From assembly GCA_947044405.1 (NCBI GenBank), contig CAMRHE010000656.1, positions 387,001-451,000 on the forward strand: a stretch of DNA of 64,000 bases. Reading direction: 5' to 3'. Origin of the DNA: Leptodactylus fallax (taxonomy: Eukaryota > Chordata > Amphibia > Anura > Leptodactylidae). This document shows positions 47,418 to 57,107 of the stretch, one piece after another. The notes below the pieces were generated by a model, which worked only from the letters and a program-made list of their open reading frames with translations, did no database searches and was not told where the DNA came from. The translations under genes and the position numbers were made by a program. Each line of letters opens with the position of its first letter. The stretch's first letter is position 1.

Positions 47418-47630
47418 TTGACTCCAGACCAGACTCCCAACTATACAGACCCCAGACCAGACTCCATACCTATACAGACCCCAGACCCCTCATCTGTACA
47501 GACCCCATATCAGACCACCCCCCATCTGCACAGACCCAAGAACAGATTCCCCAATCTATGTAAACCCCTGATCAGACTCCTCAGCTATACAGACCCCAGA
47601 CTAGATGTCCTATTTTTGCAGACACTAGAC
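47418..47630 (-). repeat. Minisatellite of about 32 bp, inverted relative of the 20.8 kb array
   Basis: Units such as CCAGACCAGACTCCCAACTA followed by TACAGACC repeat about six times with decay (CTATACAGACCCCAGAC, CTGTACAGACCCCATATCAG). On the minus strand this reads GGTCTGTATAGTTGGGAGTC, close to units at 20770-20905. Confidence 0.75.
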
Positions 47631-47689
47631 TAAAGCTACCAAATTAAACACTGCCCAGCTAGAATTTATAGCTCATTGACACAAAAAAA

Positions 47690-48305
47690 TAACACACCCA
47701 AGTCAAAATGTCATATTGATGCAACACTTGGTGTCACAGCACCCAGTTTGTGTCCTGCCATTGACAGCCAGCCGCTGATAGCTTTGTTTGCAGTGGTGTT
47801 GCAAACTGTATCATTTTAGGTAAGAATCCAGAATCAGTTTGGGTTTGATCATGGTGGTTTTGTGCTGAGCACTTTAATCCTGCTTTTGCTGTGGAACGGC
47901 ACACTGCCCAACTGCTGGTGTCATGATCTGGGGAGCCATCACATACAGTCAGTCACCCCTAGTAGTTGTAAGAGGTACACTAACAACAACTGTTCAGGAC
48001 ATCCTGTGGCCACATGTGTTGTCGCTCACTGGCAGGGCTTCCAAGTGGCATTTTTCAGCAGGATAATGCTCGCCCACACACAACACAAGGGTTTTCCAGC
48101 AATATCTTGGCCAGATTACAACACTTCCTTGGCTTGCCTGGTCACAAAATTTATTCCCAGTTCAGCATTTATTGGACCAGTTGAGACCTCAGCTTTGGCA
48201 ACCTATGACCTACAACATCTGTGGGAAAATGTGCCACAGCATACCATAGGGAACCTACATGCCTCCATATGTCATCTGTATCTCATTTTGTATCCAGGCT
48301 AGAGG
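47690..48305 (+). mobile_element. Decayed Tc1-like transposase remnant, second family
   Basis: Pieces of the catalytic core survive: GTCATGATCTGGGGAGCCATC (WGAI-type) at 47920-47940 and CAGGATAATGCTCGCCCACACAC (QDNARPH-type) at 48059-48080, followed by CTTGGCTTGCCTGGTCACA near the expected WP..PD site. Stops and frameshifts break the frame. No inverted repeat ends were found. Confidence 0.7.
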
Positions 48306-49555
48306 TTATTAAGGGTATTATGTGATATAAGTGAATATACAGTATGACCATAATGAGCTGGGCCTTTCATTTGTTCAGTTTTCACCCATAAACGTATCCT
48401 TTCACTCTAATATTGTAATCACTTACATAGATCATCATTACATTCACACATAGAAAGTTTTATTCAATTCCAATAACTCCATCTTGGTGCCTTACTTTTT
48501 TTTTGTCAGTAAGTATATATCCTAGCAAAACACCTTCCACAGTATGTGCATCCTCATTCATCACCACAGCAGAGAGCAAGTTTCTGCAGCATCTTCTGGT
48601 AAATTTTGAGAGCTCATCTGAGATTCTTGGAGGCCTCTCCTTTTTCTCAGGATCCTCCTGGACATTCCAATAGAGTTGACAAAGCATACATTACATGTGT
48701 CTCTTGAAATCACTGAACATTTCAGTAATGCATGGACCCTTATATAACAAATCCATATGTTCTAATAGGACAAGATACAGCATCTTATATTCTGTACATT
48801 GATTTGATTCCCAAGCCTTAATCTAGGGGTCTTCCAGGTTCAGGTTTAAAATTTATAAACACATAATATACATGTGGGCTCTGACATGAACTGAAGTCTA
48901 TGAGCATCATTAAAAATAATTTTATTTATCTGAACTAAACTGTGATGTATCTGCATGTACCACCACCCATAAGCTGCCACTGTATATAGGCTGCACCACA
49001 TATGATGTAACTATTTATATCCACGTGTAATCACTATTCTTATCTTATACTATAATTATACCTGACCTCAGCTCCCTCCCTTCTATGTGACCGAGGACAA
49101 TGGGTGTGCCAGTTTGCTTCTTGCACAATCTAATTCTCACAAGAGAACTGTCCACAAAGATAGAACAGCATGCAAGAAGGTTGAATCCCAATGATGGCTG
49201 TCAGCTTTTTTTTTTACCCATTTTTTTCTTTCTTTTTCCTTTCTAACTTGTACATTTCTTTCCCTACATAATGTATTGATCTATACAGAAATATCTCTAT
49301 ATGTCAGTACATGTATTGGAATGTAGAGATATTTTCTATATGTCAATATATTATGTGGGGAAAGAAAAATATTATCAAAGCTTGGTAAGAGAAAAAAAGC
49401 TCCCATTCAAACTAATGGAGTTTGTGACTCAGCCAGTAGGGTGACAGCTTTGCATACATCATGTCCTGAATTGAAAAGAATAAATATTTACATAGATGGA
49501 GGCATCCGCCCAGTAATTTACTGAAAGCTTTAGTCATTTTTTTTAATGACATATA
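48306..49555. other. Gene-free region
   Basis: A minus-strand open frame of 75 codons (48460-48687) has ERPPRISDELSKFTRR, faintly like the DNA-binding part of a Tc1-like transposase; too weak to call. 49262-49370 has an imperfect palindrome (TATACAGAAATATCTCTATATG and its relative AGATATTTTCTATATGTC). Nothing else. Confidence 0.4.
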
Positions 49556-49827
49556 CAGTACAGACCAAAAGTTTGGACACACCTTCTCATTCCAAGAGTT
49601 TTCTGTATTTTCATGACTATAAAAATTGTAGATTCACACTGAAGGCATCAAAACTATGAATTAACACATGTGGAATTATATACTTAACAAAAAAGTGTGA
49701 AACAACTGAAAATATGTCTTATATTCTAGGTTCTTCAAAGTAGCCACCTTTTGCTTTGATTACTGCTTTGCACACTCTTGGCATTCTACAATTTTTATAG
49801 GTGTGTCCAAACTTTTGGTCTGTACTG
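49556..49827. mobile_element. Tc1-type MITE with 28-bp perfect inverted ends
   Basis: CAGTACAGACCAAAAGTTTG-GACACACC at 49556-49583 is exactly inverted at 49800-49827. A TA precedes the left end. An inner pair CTATAAAAATTGTAG / CTACAATTTTTATAG extends the symmetry. The body retains CAAAGTAGCCACCTTTTGC and TTTGCACACTCTTGGCATTC, remnants of Tc1-like transposase DNA, showing an internally deleted derivative. Confidence 0.88.
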
Positions 49828-50483
49828 TTTGTATAATATATATACAAATACGTATATATTACAAATTAAACTATTGCCTGAAAGAATGGTTAAGCTGAAT
49901 GGTTACCAACTAAAAAACTGTATAGTCAAAAGAGCTCTAAGTGTCAACCCACGCTCCTATCGGACACTAAGTGAGTATTTATTGATTGCAGAGTGACTCA
50001 ACACCAGCAGGGGGTGCCTATTTTCCACTATCCACAGTGCTTACTTCCTTACAGGGTTAAGCATGGACCGTCCAGGCATAAACAGTGAATGGGTACCCTG
50101 GGAGTGGTTAAATGATATGACGACAAAGGTTTCCAGCTGCCCTTGTCTTTAGCTTCACATTTGGAAACCAGAAAATCCCAAGGTGAACATTTCTATTGAT
50201 TTTCTAGCTTGGCCATGAAGATGACATGCTTGTATAACACAGTGTCATCTGGAAACGTTGTTCAGCTTCTTGTTAAATAGGCTAAATAGAAAGCTCTGGT
50301 ACTGTTTTCGGTTATATACTTTTGTATTAACTTTTATCTACCAGTCCACACCAGGTAGATCCATCATAAAACTGTAGTAAAGCCTATAAACCACATCATC
50401 TTATGTGGCATCCCCGAGCTGGCTATGGCTGGGCTGAGGGTGATCTCTGTGCATTGTATTATTTCCTGTTGCTTCATAGCCTG
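49828..50483. other. Gene-free flank of the nested Gypsy elements
   Basis: No gene seen. A microsatellite-like TATAATATATATAC run lies at about 49832-49860. Confidence 0.45.
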
Positions 50484-50922
50484 TGTGACATAGCAGGGGG
50501 TCCTGAGTCTCACACAACACAGCGCCACCTAGTGAGCCTCACACATGCATTACACCTCCCATAGGATTGAATAGTAACCAAATGTCCAATGGGAGGACAT
50601 CGCCTGGGAAAAGGGGAGGAGTCAGCTGATCACTGGGTCCCCATGGTAACACCCCTGCAGGAAGGTCCTGCGTGTGAGGAGTTAGAAGTGTGGAGTGTTA
50701 GGAGGAGGAGGTGAGGAGATAAGTGTGATGTCCTGTGAAGAAAGCAGTGAGTTTAGTGCAGGAATCTCAAGTCCTAGACAGGCCCAGGAAGGTTGGAGAG
50801 CTGACATACTCCAGCTATTCAGAAGATCCTGTCCCCTGTCTGCCTAGCCATCGCCCTGAAGGAAGTCAAGCATCATTATCTTGTCAGCATGAGACTGTGG
50901 AGAGAACATTCTGGAACACGTG
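50484..50922 (+). mobile_element. 5' part of plus-strand Gypsy LTR (inferred), interrupted
   Basis: TGTGACATAGCAGGGGGTCC at 50484 is a plausible LTR start. The sequence then continues, after removal of the minus-strand insertion and one CGTG, into 58083-58693, which leads to a tRNA-Lys-like primer binding site. The total would be about 1.05 kb. Since the 3' LTR lies outside the window, the boundaries are not proved. Confidence 0.5.
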
Positions 50923-51892
50923 TGAACCGAGAGCAAGGCAGGTGGTTTGGTCTCCGCAACCAGAAATGAACGCACACGCGGTAGTTCAAGAAAAGAATAT
51001 ATATTTACTATAAGTTAATAAAGACTATTTGAAGGTAAAATGACAGGGATAAAGACAAGCAAAATATACAATATAGCATGAACAATTTCAAGGCAAATTC
51101 TGCAATGGTTTCTACTTTTACTCTGTCCAATTCTGCAGTATGGACACTGAATGAACAATATACTCAAAACTATCCCTAACTGACCCTGACATCACATTTG
51201 GGTGCACCCCCTTTTCCCCAGTGGTCCAGGTGGACCGCTTACAGTCTGTAGAAGCGCGCGGTGGGGCCCAAAGTCGTTCCTTTCTTTTATAGTGAAACGT
51301 CCTCTCCTCACTGTTATCAAGATCTTGGGAGAAATGAAGTCCTCTTTAACAGGGAAACCCAATGAATGCAATGTAATCCAACAGCAGATTCCACTCAGCA
51401 CACTGACAGTCCTGCCGAATCCATACACTGAGCTGGGATGTAAGCCGGGATTTAGCAGGTGCTGTCCAGTACATCAACAGCACTGCGAGTCTCTATCTGT
51501 GGTATCCATATACACAGTCACAATGTCAGTCTCACTGATCAGCCACTGAGCACAGTTCCTTTCACGTGGACTCACTAGTCCTGTTGTCTCTTTACACTCT
51601 GTTTGTCTCTGGACCAAGATACAGCTTAGCTGTACAGAAAAATATCCACACCAGTTCAATACAACACTTGCTAAGATGGCTGCTGCTCTCTGTCTCGTCA
51701 CTTCCTGCTTCTCTGCTCACATTCTGTCTGCAGAACAGGCAAGCTGACATAAAAGGGGGGGGGAGTCACTCCAGCATCATGTCACAATTACAATGGCTGC
51801 TGTCTTAAAGGAACAGAATCACAGAAATACATTCAACATTAACAGTTTATACAGACAAATGAAGCTTAGGACAACATTGGCTGTCTCTTACA
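50923..51892 (-). repeat. Gypsy 3' LTR
   Basis: 970 bp, almost identical to 57108-58078. Minus-strand TG...CA ends. TTTACT on the plus strand (about 51007) gives AGTAAA on the minus strand, a possible variant poly(A) signal near the LTR end. Confidence 0.95.
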
Positions 51893-51912
51893 TATTCCCC
51901 CCCACTTTAAGA
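51893..51912 (-). other. Polypurine tract of the minus-strand Gypsy
   Basis: On the minus strand AAAGTGGGGGGGAATA lies directly before the 3' LTR, the usual primer for plus-strand DNA synthesis. Confidence 0.8.
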
Positions 51913-53124
51913 TTGGCAGTCCCTGCCTATGACTGTATATCCAGAGGGTTGTACTTTTATGCACAGGGTGGTAGTATACCGATGTATGGCAGGCCAAACA
52001 AACTCATCCTGCGCATACCGAACAGGGGGAATACCAGCATTTGGCCTAGTGGTCCGTCTGAGGACCGGTGGTATATTATGGGGTGCTGCAGCTATGGGCT
52101 GAGAAGGACCAGCGGATTCCGCACCAGAGGGGGCACAGGCCGGAGATACAGTAGTCACAGGTGGAACATCCCCAGGAGCAGGGATCGGCCAACAATCATC
52201 CTCCTCGTCTGAGGCCCATTCCGCACCTCCATTCTCTGACTGTGGGAGCTCATTCACATTGGCAAGCCCATCATGATTTGTCCCTTCAGAATGACACAGG
52301 CGCAACATATTTCGGTGAAGTACTCGAACACAATCAGTTCCTTCTTTCTGGACCTGGTACACTGGCCCATTCGCATACTTGCGGCCAACAACACGATACG
52401 GCAAAGCCTCCCATCGGCTTTCCAATTTCCCTTGGGGTTTCTTGACACGAACTAGCACCAGGTCGCCTGGTTGCAATGGTGCTTCTTGCACTGGGGTCTT
52501 ATCAGGATGGGGATGTTCTTGCAGGCGCTGCCGCACCAATCGATGGATCGTCTCAAGTCTCTGCCGGTGCGCCCGCACCCAAAAGGTTGGATCCCTCGGA
52601 GGGAACCCATCCACATCATCCAACTGTAATTCTCCTACACTTCGCCCAGACCGCCCAAAGAGAAGTGTATAAGGAGAGTACCCCGTTGTAGAATGGACCT
52701 GATTGTTATAGGCCCACACCATTTCAGACAAGAACTGAGGCCACTGTAACTTCTTGTCTTCCTCCAGAGTCCGCAGCATCTGTAGCAGAGTTCTGTTGAA
52801 TCTTTCACAGGCCCCATTTCCCTGAGGGTGGTATGGAGTCGTGTGCGACTTCTTTATCCCGTAGATACGTTGAACTTCTTTCATTACGTGTCCCTCAAAG
52901 CAGGCACCCTGGTCGGAGTGGATGCGTTTAGGGCACCCATATACTCGAATGAAATCTTGGCACAGAGCACGAGCTGCTGACTCAGCTGTCTGGTCCTTGG
53001 TGGCGGTTACCACCGCAAATTTGGTGAAGTGATCCACCATTACGAGGCAATACTGGTGTCCGCTATTGGATGGGCCCACCATTAGATAGTCTATCATGAC
53101 GATTTCTAAAGGTTCCTGGGTCAC
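51907..53124 (-). CDS. pol: Gypsy integrase core and C-terminal part of pol, shifted frame
   Basis: 405 codons carrying the DDE integrase: IVMIDYL (first D), HSDQGACFEG (second D) and PYHPQGNGACERFN (E), then a GPY/F-like module with GDLVLVRVKKPQGK and SRWEALPYRVVG, and a Pro/Ala-rich acidic tail. The Met shown is only the first in this frame; the region should be joined to the preceding pol frame. The break lies at the plus-strand G run 53136-53140, where one extra base shifts the frame. Either this copy is broken there or the run length is misread. Confidence 0.9.
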   Translation of the reverse strand: MTQEPLEIVMIDYLMVGPSNSGHQYCLVMVDHFTKFAVVTATKDQTAESAARALCQDFIRVYGCPKRIHSDQGACFEGHVMKEVQRIYGIKKSHTTPYHPQGNGACERFNRTLLQMLRTLEEDKKLQWPQFLSEMVWAYNNQVHSTTGYSPYTLLFGRSGRSVGELQLDDVDGFPPRDPTFWVRAHRQRLETIHRLVRQRLQEHPHPDKTPVQEAPLQPGDLVLVRVKKPQGKLESRWEALPYRVVGRKYANGPVYQVQKEGTDCVRVLHRNMLRLCHSEGTNHDGLANVNELPQSENGGAEWASDEEDDCWPIPAPGDVPPVTTVSPACAPSGAESAGPSQPIAAAPHNIPPVLRRTTRPNAGIPPVRYAQDEFVWPAIHRYTTTLCIKVQPSGYTVIGRDCQS

Positions 53125-56056
53125 GATGGTTTGCAGGGGGAGCTCTCTGTTCTATTGCCTTATGGATCTCACAAGTTCGACAGCTGCGGCATACTTCTTC
53201 GACCATTTGACGAAGACCAGGGCAGTAAATCAGTCGCTGTAACCAACGAAAGGTCTTCTCATGACCAAAATGTCCATTCTTATTATGAGCCTCAACTGCC
53301 AACGAGCGAGCCAGTTCACTAGGCACCACAATTTGGTATCGAATGTCGATCTCAGAAGGTAAATAGACCTTTCGGCATAGCACTCCATTTTTCATCTCCA
53401 ACTTTTCCCACTGACTCAGAAAAGATAATATCTCACGTGTCAGTCGTTCTCTTTCCTCTCTACAGGGCTTCTGGCCTTTCTCAACACACTTGATCATCTG
53501 TGCCAGCCCCTCATGGGTCTGTTGTATCTGTGCCCATTCCTGTCGTGAGGGACCAAAGAAAGTAGCCGTTTCAGTCCCCTCCAACTCAAACTGATTAGCG
53601 GCGGCCAAGGCCTGTGAAAATCTGCTGAAGTCGGGCACCTCCACATGCTCCAACTCATGATCCACGTCTACTGTGGGGGTCTGGGCGGTTACCCTAGAAA
53701 GCCCGTCAGCATTCTGGTTCTCTGTCTTGGACCGATACTTAATGCGGTAATTGAACTTAGTCATTCGGGCTATCCACCTCTGCTCTAACGCCCCGAGCTT
53801 GGCATTTTCCAGGTGAGCTAGTGGGTTGTTGTCAGTCAGTACTAAAACTTCAGCACCGGTCAAATATTCTGAGAATTTCTCGGTCATGGCCCATACCAGT
53901 GCCAACAGCTCCAACTTAAATGAACTATAATTCTCGGGGTTTCTTTCAGAATCTCTCAAAGACCGGCTGCCGTACGCTATGACCCTCTCCTGGCCATCCT
54001 GAAGCTGGGAAAGCACTGCTCCAAGACCATACAGGCTTGCATCCGTATACAGCTGGAACGGCAAGTGGTAATCAGCATATGCCAAGATTGGGGCTGTTGT
54101 CAGTGCATCCTTTAATGCCTGGAAGGCTTGTTCCTGTTCAGGTCCCCACTTCACGGACCGGTTCTTTGGACCACCGGATGTGCCTCGTAGGAGAGCATTA
54201 AGTGGTGCTGCTACCTTGGCGAAATCCTTAATAAACCGTCGATAGTAACCGGCTACTCCAAGGAACGCCCTCACTTCTCGCAGGGTAGTCGGTATTGGCC
54301 AATCTTGAACAGCCGCTATCTTGTCTCTTGATGGTCTCACCCCTTCTCCTGATACGCGGTGACCCAAGTAATCAATTTCAGATTGGAACAACCGACATTT
54401 ACTGGGTTTCAATTTGAGCCCATGTTCCCGCAATCTTCGAAATACTTGCCCCAACTGGTGGAGATGGTCTTCAAAGGTCGCAGAATACACTATAATGTCA
54501 TCCAAGTAGATGAGAGTGAACTCAAAGTTGAAGTCACCGAGACATTTCTCCATCAACCGCTGAAACGTTCCGGGTGCATTTGTCAACCCGAAGGGCATCC
54601 GGTTAAATTCGTATAGTCCCATGGGCAAGATGAATGCCGTCTTCTCCTTGTCTTTTGTAGCCATCGGCACCTGCCAATACCCACTAGCCAGATCTAGTGA
54701 GGAGAAGTACCGGGCTCTCCCCAGCGCTGAGAGGGACTCCTCAATCCGTGGCAAGGGGTAGGAATCTCGTACGGTGCAAGCGTTTAACTTCCGATAGTCT
54801 ACGCAAAATCGGATGGACCCATCTTTTTTTCTTACTAACACCACAGGAGCTGCCCAGGGACTCTGGCTTTCTTGGATGATCCCACCCTGTAGCATCTTAG
54901 CTAACAGTTCTTTTACTTCCTGATACAACTGTGGAGGAATTTGTCGGTAGCGCTCTCTAATTGGAGGGGTGTCTCCTGTGGGAATCTCATGGTAGATCCC
55001 TGTGGTACATCCAAAATCTTCAGCATACCGTGAAAAGGCGGCTCGGTTCTCCCACAACAGTTCATCTACCTTCTGCACACATTCCAGAGAACATGAACTT
55101 GCATCCATCTTCATCTGTTCTCGAATTGCACGGCCATTCCATTCAGAGGTGGGTTCCTCATCTTCTCCCATGGACACAGTTACGGTCCACTCATCCCTTT
55201 CAGTCGGCTTCAGCTGCATTGGAGTTACTTTCCTTACTTCCTCCGGAGTCACATAGATGTTAGCCAGCTGCCTCCCTGGGGTCAGGTCCACACTCTGGTC
55301 CTGAGTGTTTACACATCGAAGTGGTACTCTTCCATTGCGAACTATTGCCAAGGAACGGGCCACTAGCGGATCAACACCTCCTTCGGCTGCCTGCAGTGGT
55401 TCTACCAACACAGCTATGCCCTCTAGTTTCCGACAGGTGCCTACGGGCATAGACACTATTGTCTCCCGACTGGGTGGCAGTGTAACTTTTGTATGCAAAG
55501 GAACTGAAATTCGAGCCAGAGGACGCTGCGCATCCGAACTTTTCTGTAAGCCACATGTCCGGATCAGCCGCTGGAAAGCTGTTTGAGTAGGCCGATGGGT
55601 GGTGGTTTCTTTCCAATAACCGTGACCTTTCTTTTCAAAGAGGATCTGATCTAATTCTTTTAACACATTCATCCCCAAAATGACAGGGACCTTTACTTCA
55701 TGTGACTCCTGTACCACCACAATGCCTTTCCTACCCAGATCTTGGCCACATACCCGGACATTCATCCAGGCCACTCCCACGACTGGAACTGGTAACTGGT
55801 TAGCTGCGACCACTCGTACGAATGTATGGGGATCATATTTCACATGTTGCTGGAAGTACCGTTCATAACAGTCTCTACTCAAGGTCGTTACTTGGGAACC
55901 CGTGTCAATCATCCCGGTAACCGGAATACCCTCCATTTCCACCTGTATAACAGGACTTGCAGCGATCAGGTCATCATTAGGGCATTCTCCCCACATAGTC
56001 TCCTTGTCAGTCTCCCCTACTACACGCCCTACAGCAGCAGGGGACTTCAGTTTAAC
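53063..56056 (-). CDS. pol: Gypsy pol: protease, RT, RNase H, integrase N-terminus
   Basis: Expressed in the -1 frame relative to gag; the frame is open from the heptamer at 56056-56050, before its first Met at 55996. Landmarks in order: protease IDTGSQVTTL; RT FCVDYRKLNACTVRDSYPLP, SLDLASGYWQVPM and catalytic YLDDIIVYS; RNase H LYTDASLYGLGAVLSQ and LTDNNPLAHLE; integrase zinc finger HNKNGHFGHEKTFRWL with CRSCRTCEIHK. The frame ends at 53063 after a homopolymer frameshift (see integrase entry), so the reading after CEIHKAIEQRAP is out of frame. Otherwise the sequence is undamaged, in keeping with the near-identical LTRs. Confidence 0.93.
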   Translation of the reverse strand, partial: VKLKSPAAVGRVVGETDKETMWGECPNDDLIAASPVIQVEMEGIPVTGMIDTGSQVTTLSRDCYERYFQQHVKYDPHTFVRVVAANQLPVPVVGVAWMNVRVCGQDLGRKGIVVVQESHEVKVPVILGMNVLKELDQILFEKKGHGYWKETTTHRPTQTAFQRLIRTCGLQKSSDAQRPLARISVPLHTKVTLPPSRETIVSMPVGTCRKLEGIAVLVEPLQAAEGGVDPLVARSLAIVRNGRVPLRCVNTQDQSVDLTPGRQLANIYVTPEEVRKVTPMQLKPTERDEWTVTVSMGEDEEPTSEWNGRAIREQMKMDASSCSLECVQKVDELLWENRAAFSRYAEDFGCTTGIYHEIPTGDTPPIRERYRQIPPQLYQEVKELLAKMLQGGIIQESQSPWAAPVVLVRKKDGSIRFCVDYRKLNACTVRDSYPLPRIEESLSALGRARYFSSLDLASGYWQVPMATKDKEKTAFILPMGLYEFNRMPFGLTNAPGTFQRLMEKCLGDFNFEFTLIYLDDIIVYSATFEDHLHQLGQVFRRLREHGLKLKPSKCRLFQSEIDYLGHRVSGEGVRPSRDKIAAVQDWPIPTTLREVRAFLGVAGYYRRFIKDFAKVAAPLNALLRGTSGGPKNRSVKWGPEQEQAFQALKDALTTAPILAYADYHLPFQLYTDASLYGLGAVLSQLQDGQERVIAYGSRSLRDSERNPENYSSFKLELLALVWAMTEKFSEYLTGAEVLVLTDNNPLAHLENAKLGALEQRWIARMTKFNYRIKYRSKTENQNADGLSRVTAQTPTVDVDHELEHVEVPDFSRFSQALAAANQFELEGTETATFFGPSRQEWAQIQQTHEGLAQMIKCVEKGQKPCREERERLTREILSFLSQWEKLEMKNGVLCRKVYLPSEIDIRYQIVVPSELARSLAVEAHNKNGHFGHEKTFRWLQRLIYCPGLRQMVEEVCRSCRTCEIHKAIEQRAPPANHRDPGTFRNRHDRLSNGGPIQ
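56013..56056 (-). promoter_or_regulatory. Gypsy gag-pol -1 frameshift site GTTAAAC with stem
   Basis: On the minus strand G TTA AAC TGA ends gag; slipping one base back gives GTT AAA CTG, exactly the pol frame. After a 5-base spacer, TCCCCT (56044-56039) can pair with AGGGGA (56018-56013). GUUAAAC is a known slippery heptamer in equine arteritis virus. Confidence 0.65.
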
Positions 56057-57072
56057 GGCGGTCTCTCATAAGTTTGTCGCTGCTCTGGACATCTAGCAGC
56101 AACGTGGCCCATCCGTCCACACTCCCAGCAGCGTATCTCCCGTCGTTCTGGCCATCTGTTTGGGCCCCTTCGGTAAGCCCCTTCGATTTCTCCTGAGCAC
56201 TGCATTAACTGATTTGGACCCCTTCGGTAGGTCCTATCCTCATCCCTCCAGCGGGGTGGTGGGTGATTCTGATTTTCTGGGTATGGACGGCTCACCCTTT
56301 CACCTCCAGTTTTCTGGAAGTCTGCAATTTTCATAGAATGTTCATCACAACGGGTGTGCAAGTGTTCCATTTGCTCTTGCAGTTTCTGCATTACTGTGAG
56401 AATTTCTTTCACCGTCCCCTTTTCTACTGTCTCTGAGCCAGAACTAGCCCCCTGTGACAAAGTAACTCCAACTGCGGTCTGGGGCTTCGGGAACATACTA
56501 TTGGCACGGGAGATGGCCTCTACCTGTACATCATGGAATTTAGCATCAGTCTCTCGTCGTATAAAATCCTGCATAGTCACAGTTAAACTGCCGTCACGTA
56601 TCCCCAGGACAAACTGGTCACGGAGAGTCCGATCAGGGTTACAGAAGGCTGGCGAGCCCCCTCTTTCCTTCACTTGAATATCTCGGAGCAGTTCTTGTAG
56701 GGCATTTGCATATTGGGGAAGGCTTTCATTCTCCTGTTGTACCCTCTGGAAGAACCGAGCCTGCAGAGACCCCAGCAATGCAGTTTCTCCATAAATGGTT
56801 TCTAGAATCTGGACTACTTGCTCAAATGTCTGCCTTTGTTCAAATGGCCTCAATATCACCGTGGTCTTAGCATCCCCTTGTAATGTCAATATTGCTAGCT
56901 CTACTAGTACTTCTGGTGCGGTCTGGTACATTCGCTGTATCATTCGTATCTGTTCCACCCACATACTCACTGACATATTATTGCCATCAAATTTAGCTAA
57001 CTGACTCATTATAGCCCCTGCTGGCATTCTTCCTCCAGCACCATTCTCCCGAACGGGTGCGTCACCGTCCAT
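56047..57072 (-). CDS. gag: Gypsy gag with CCHC zinc knuckle
   Basis: Structural protein that packages the element RNA. The likely start is ATG at 57072-57070 (MDGDAPVRENGAGG), downstream of the LTR and primer site; a more upstream Met at 57174 would start inside the LTR. A capsid-like region (FDGNNMSVSMWVEQIRMIQR; LPQYANALQELLRDIQVK) is followed by a nucleocapsid knuckle CWECGRMGHVAARC near the end. Gag stops with TGA at 56049-56047 right after the slippery heptamer. Confidence 0.93.
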   Translation of the reverse strand: MDGDAPVRENGAGGRMPAGAIMSQLAKFDGNNMSVSMWVEQIRMIQRMYQTAPEVLVELAILTLQGDAKTTVILRPFEQRQTFEQVVQILETIYGETALLGSLQARFFQRVQQENESLPQYANALQELLRDIQVKERGGSPAFCNPDRTLRDQFVLGIRDGSLTVTMQDFIRRETDAKFHDVQVEAISRANSMFPKPQTAVGVTLSQGASSGSETVEKGTVKEILTVMQKLQEQMEHLHTRCDEHSMKIADFQKTGGERVSRPYPENQNHPPPRWRDEDRTYRRGPNQLMQCSGEIEGAYRRGPNRWPERREIRCWECGRMGHVAARCPEQRQTYERPPLN

Positions 57073-57107
57073 TCTGGTAAGCGGATCCTGCCGACTACGC
57101 CAATTTG
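57073..57107 (-). other. Primer binding region of the minus-strand Gypsy
   Basis: After the 5' LTR end (GGTTCA) the minus strand reads CAAATTGGCGTAGTCGGCAGG. TGGCGTAGTCGGCAGG starts with TGG as expected for complementarity to tRNA CCA; the tRNA is not identified. Confidence 0.55.

Noticed and set aside
48460..48687. Minus-strand frame of 75 codons, faintly like a Tc1 DNA-binding domain
   Set aside because: The similarity is limited to a few residues and there are no inverted repeats or catalytic motifs nearby in the same strand.
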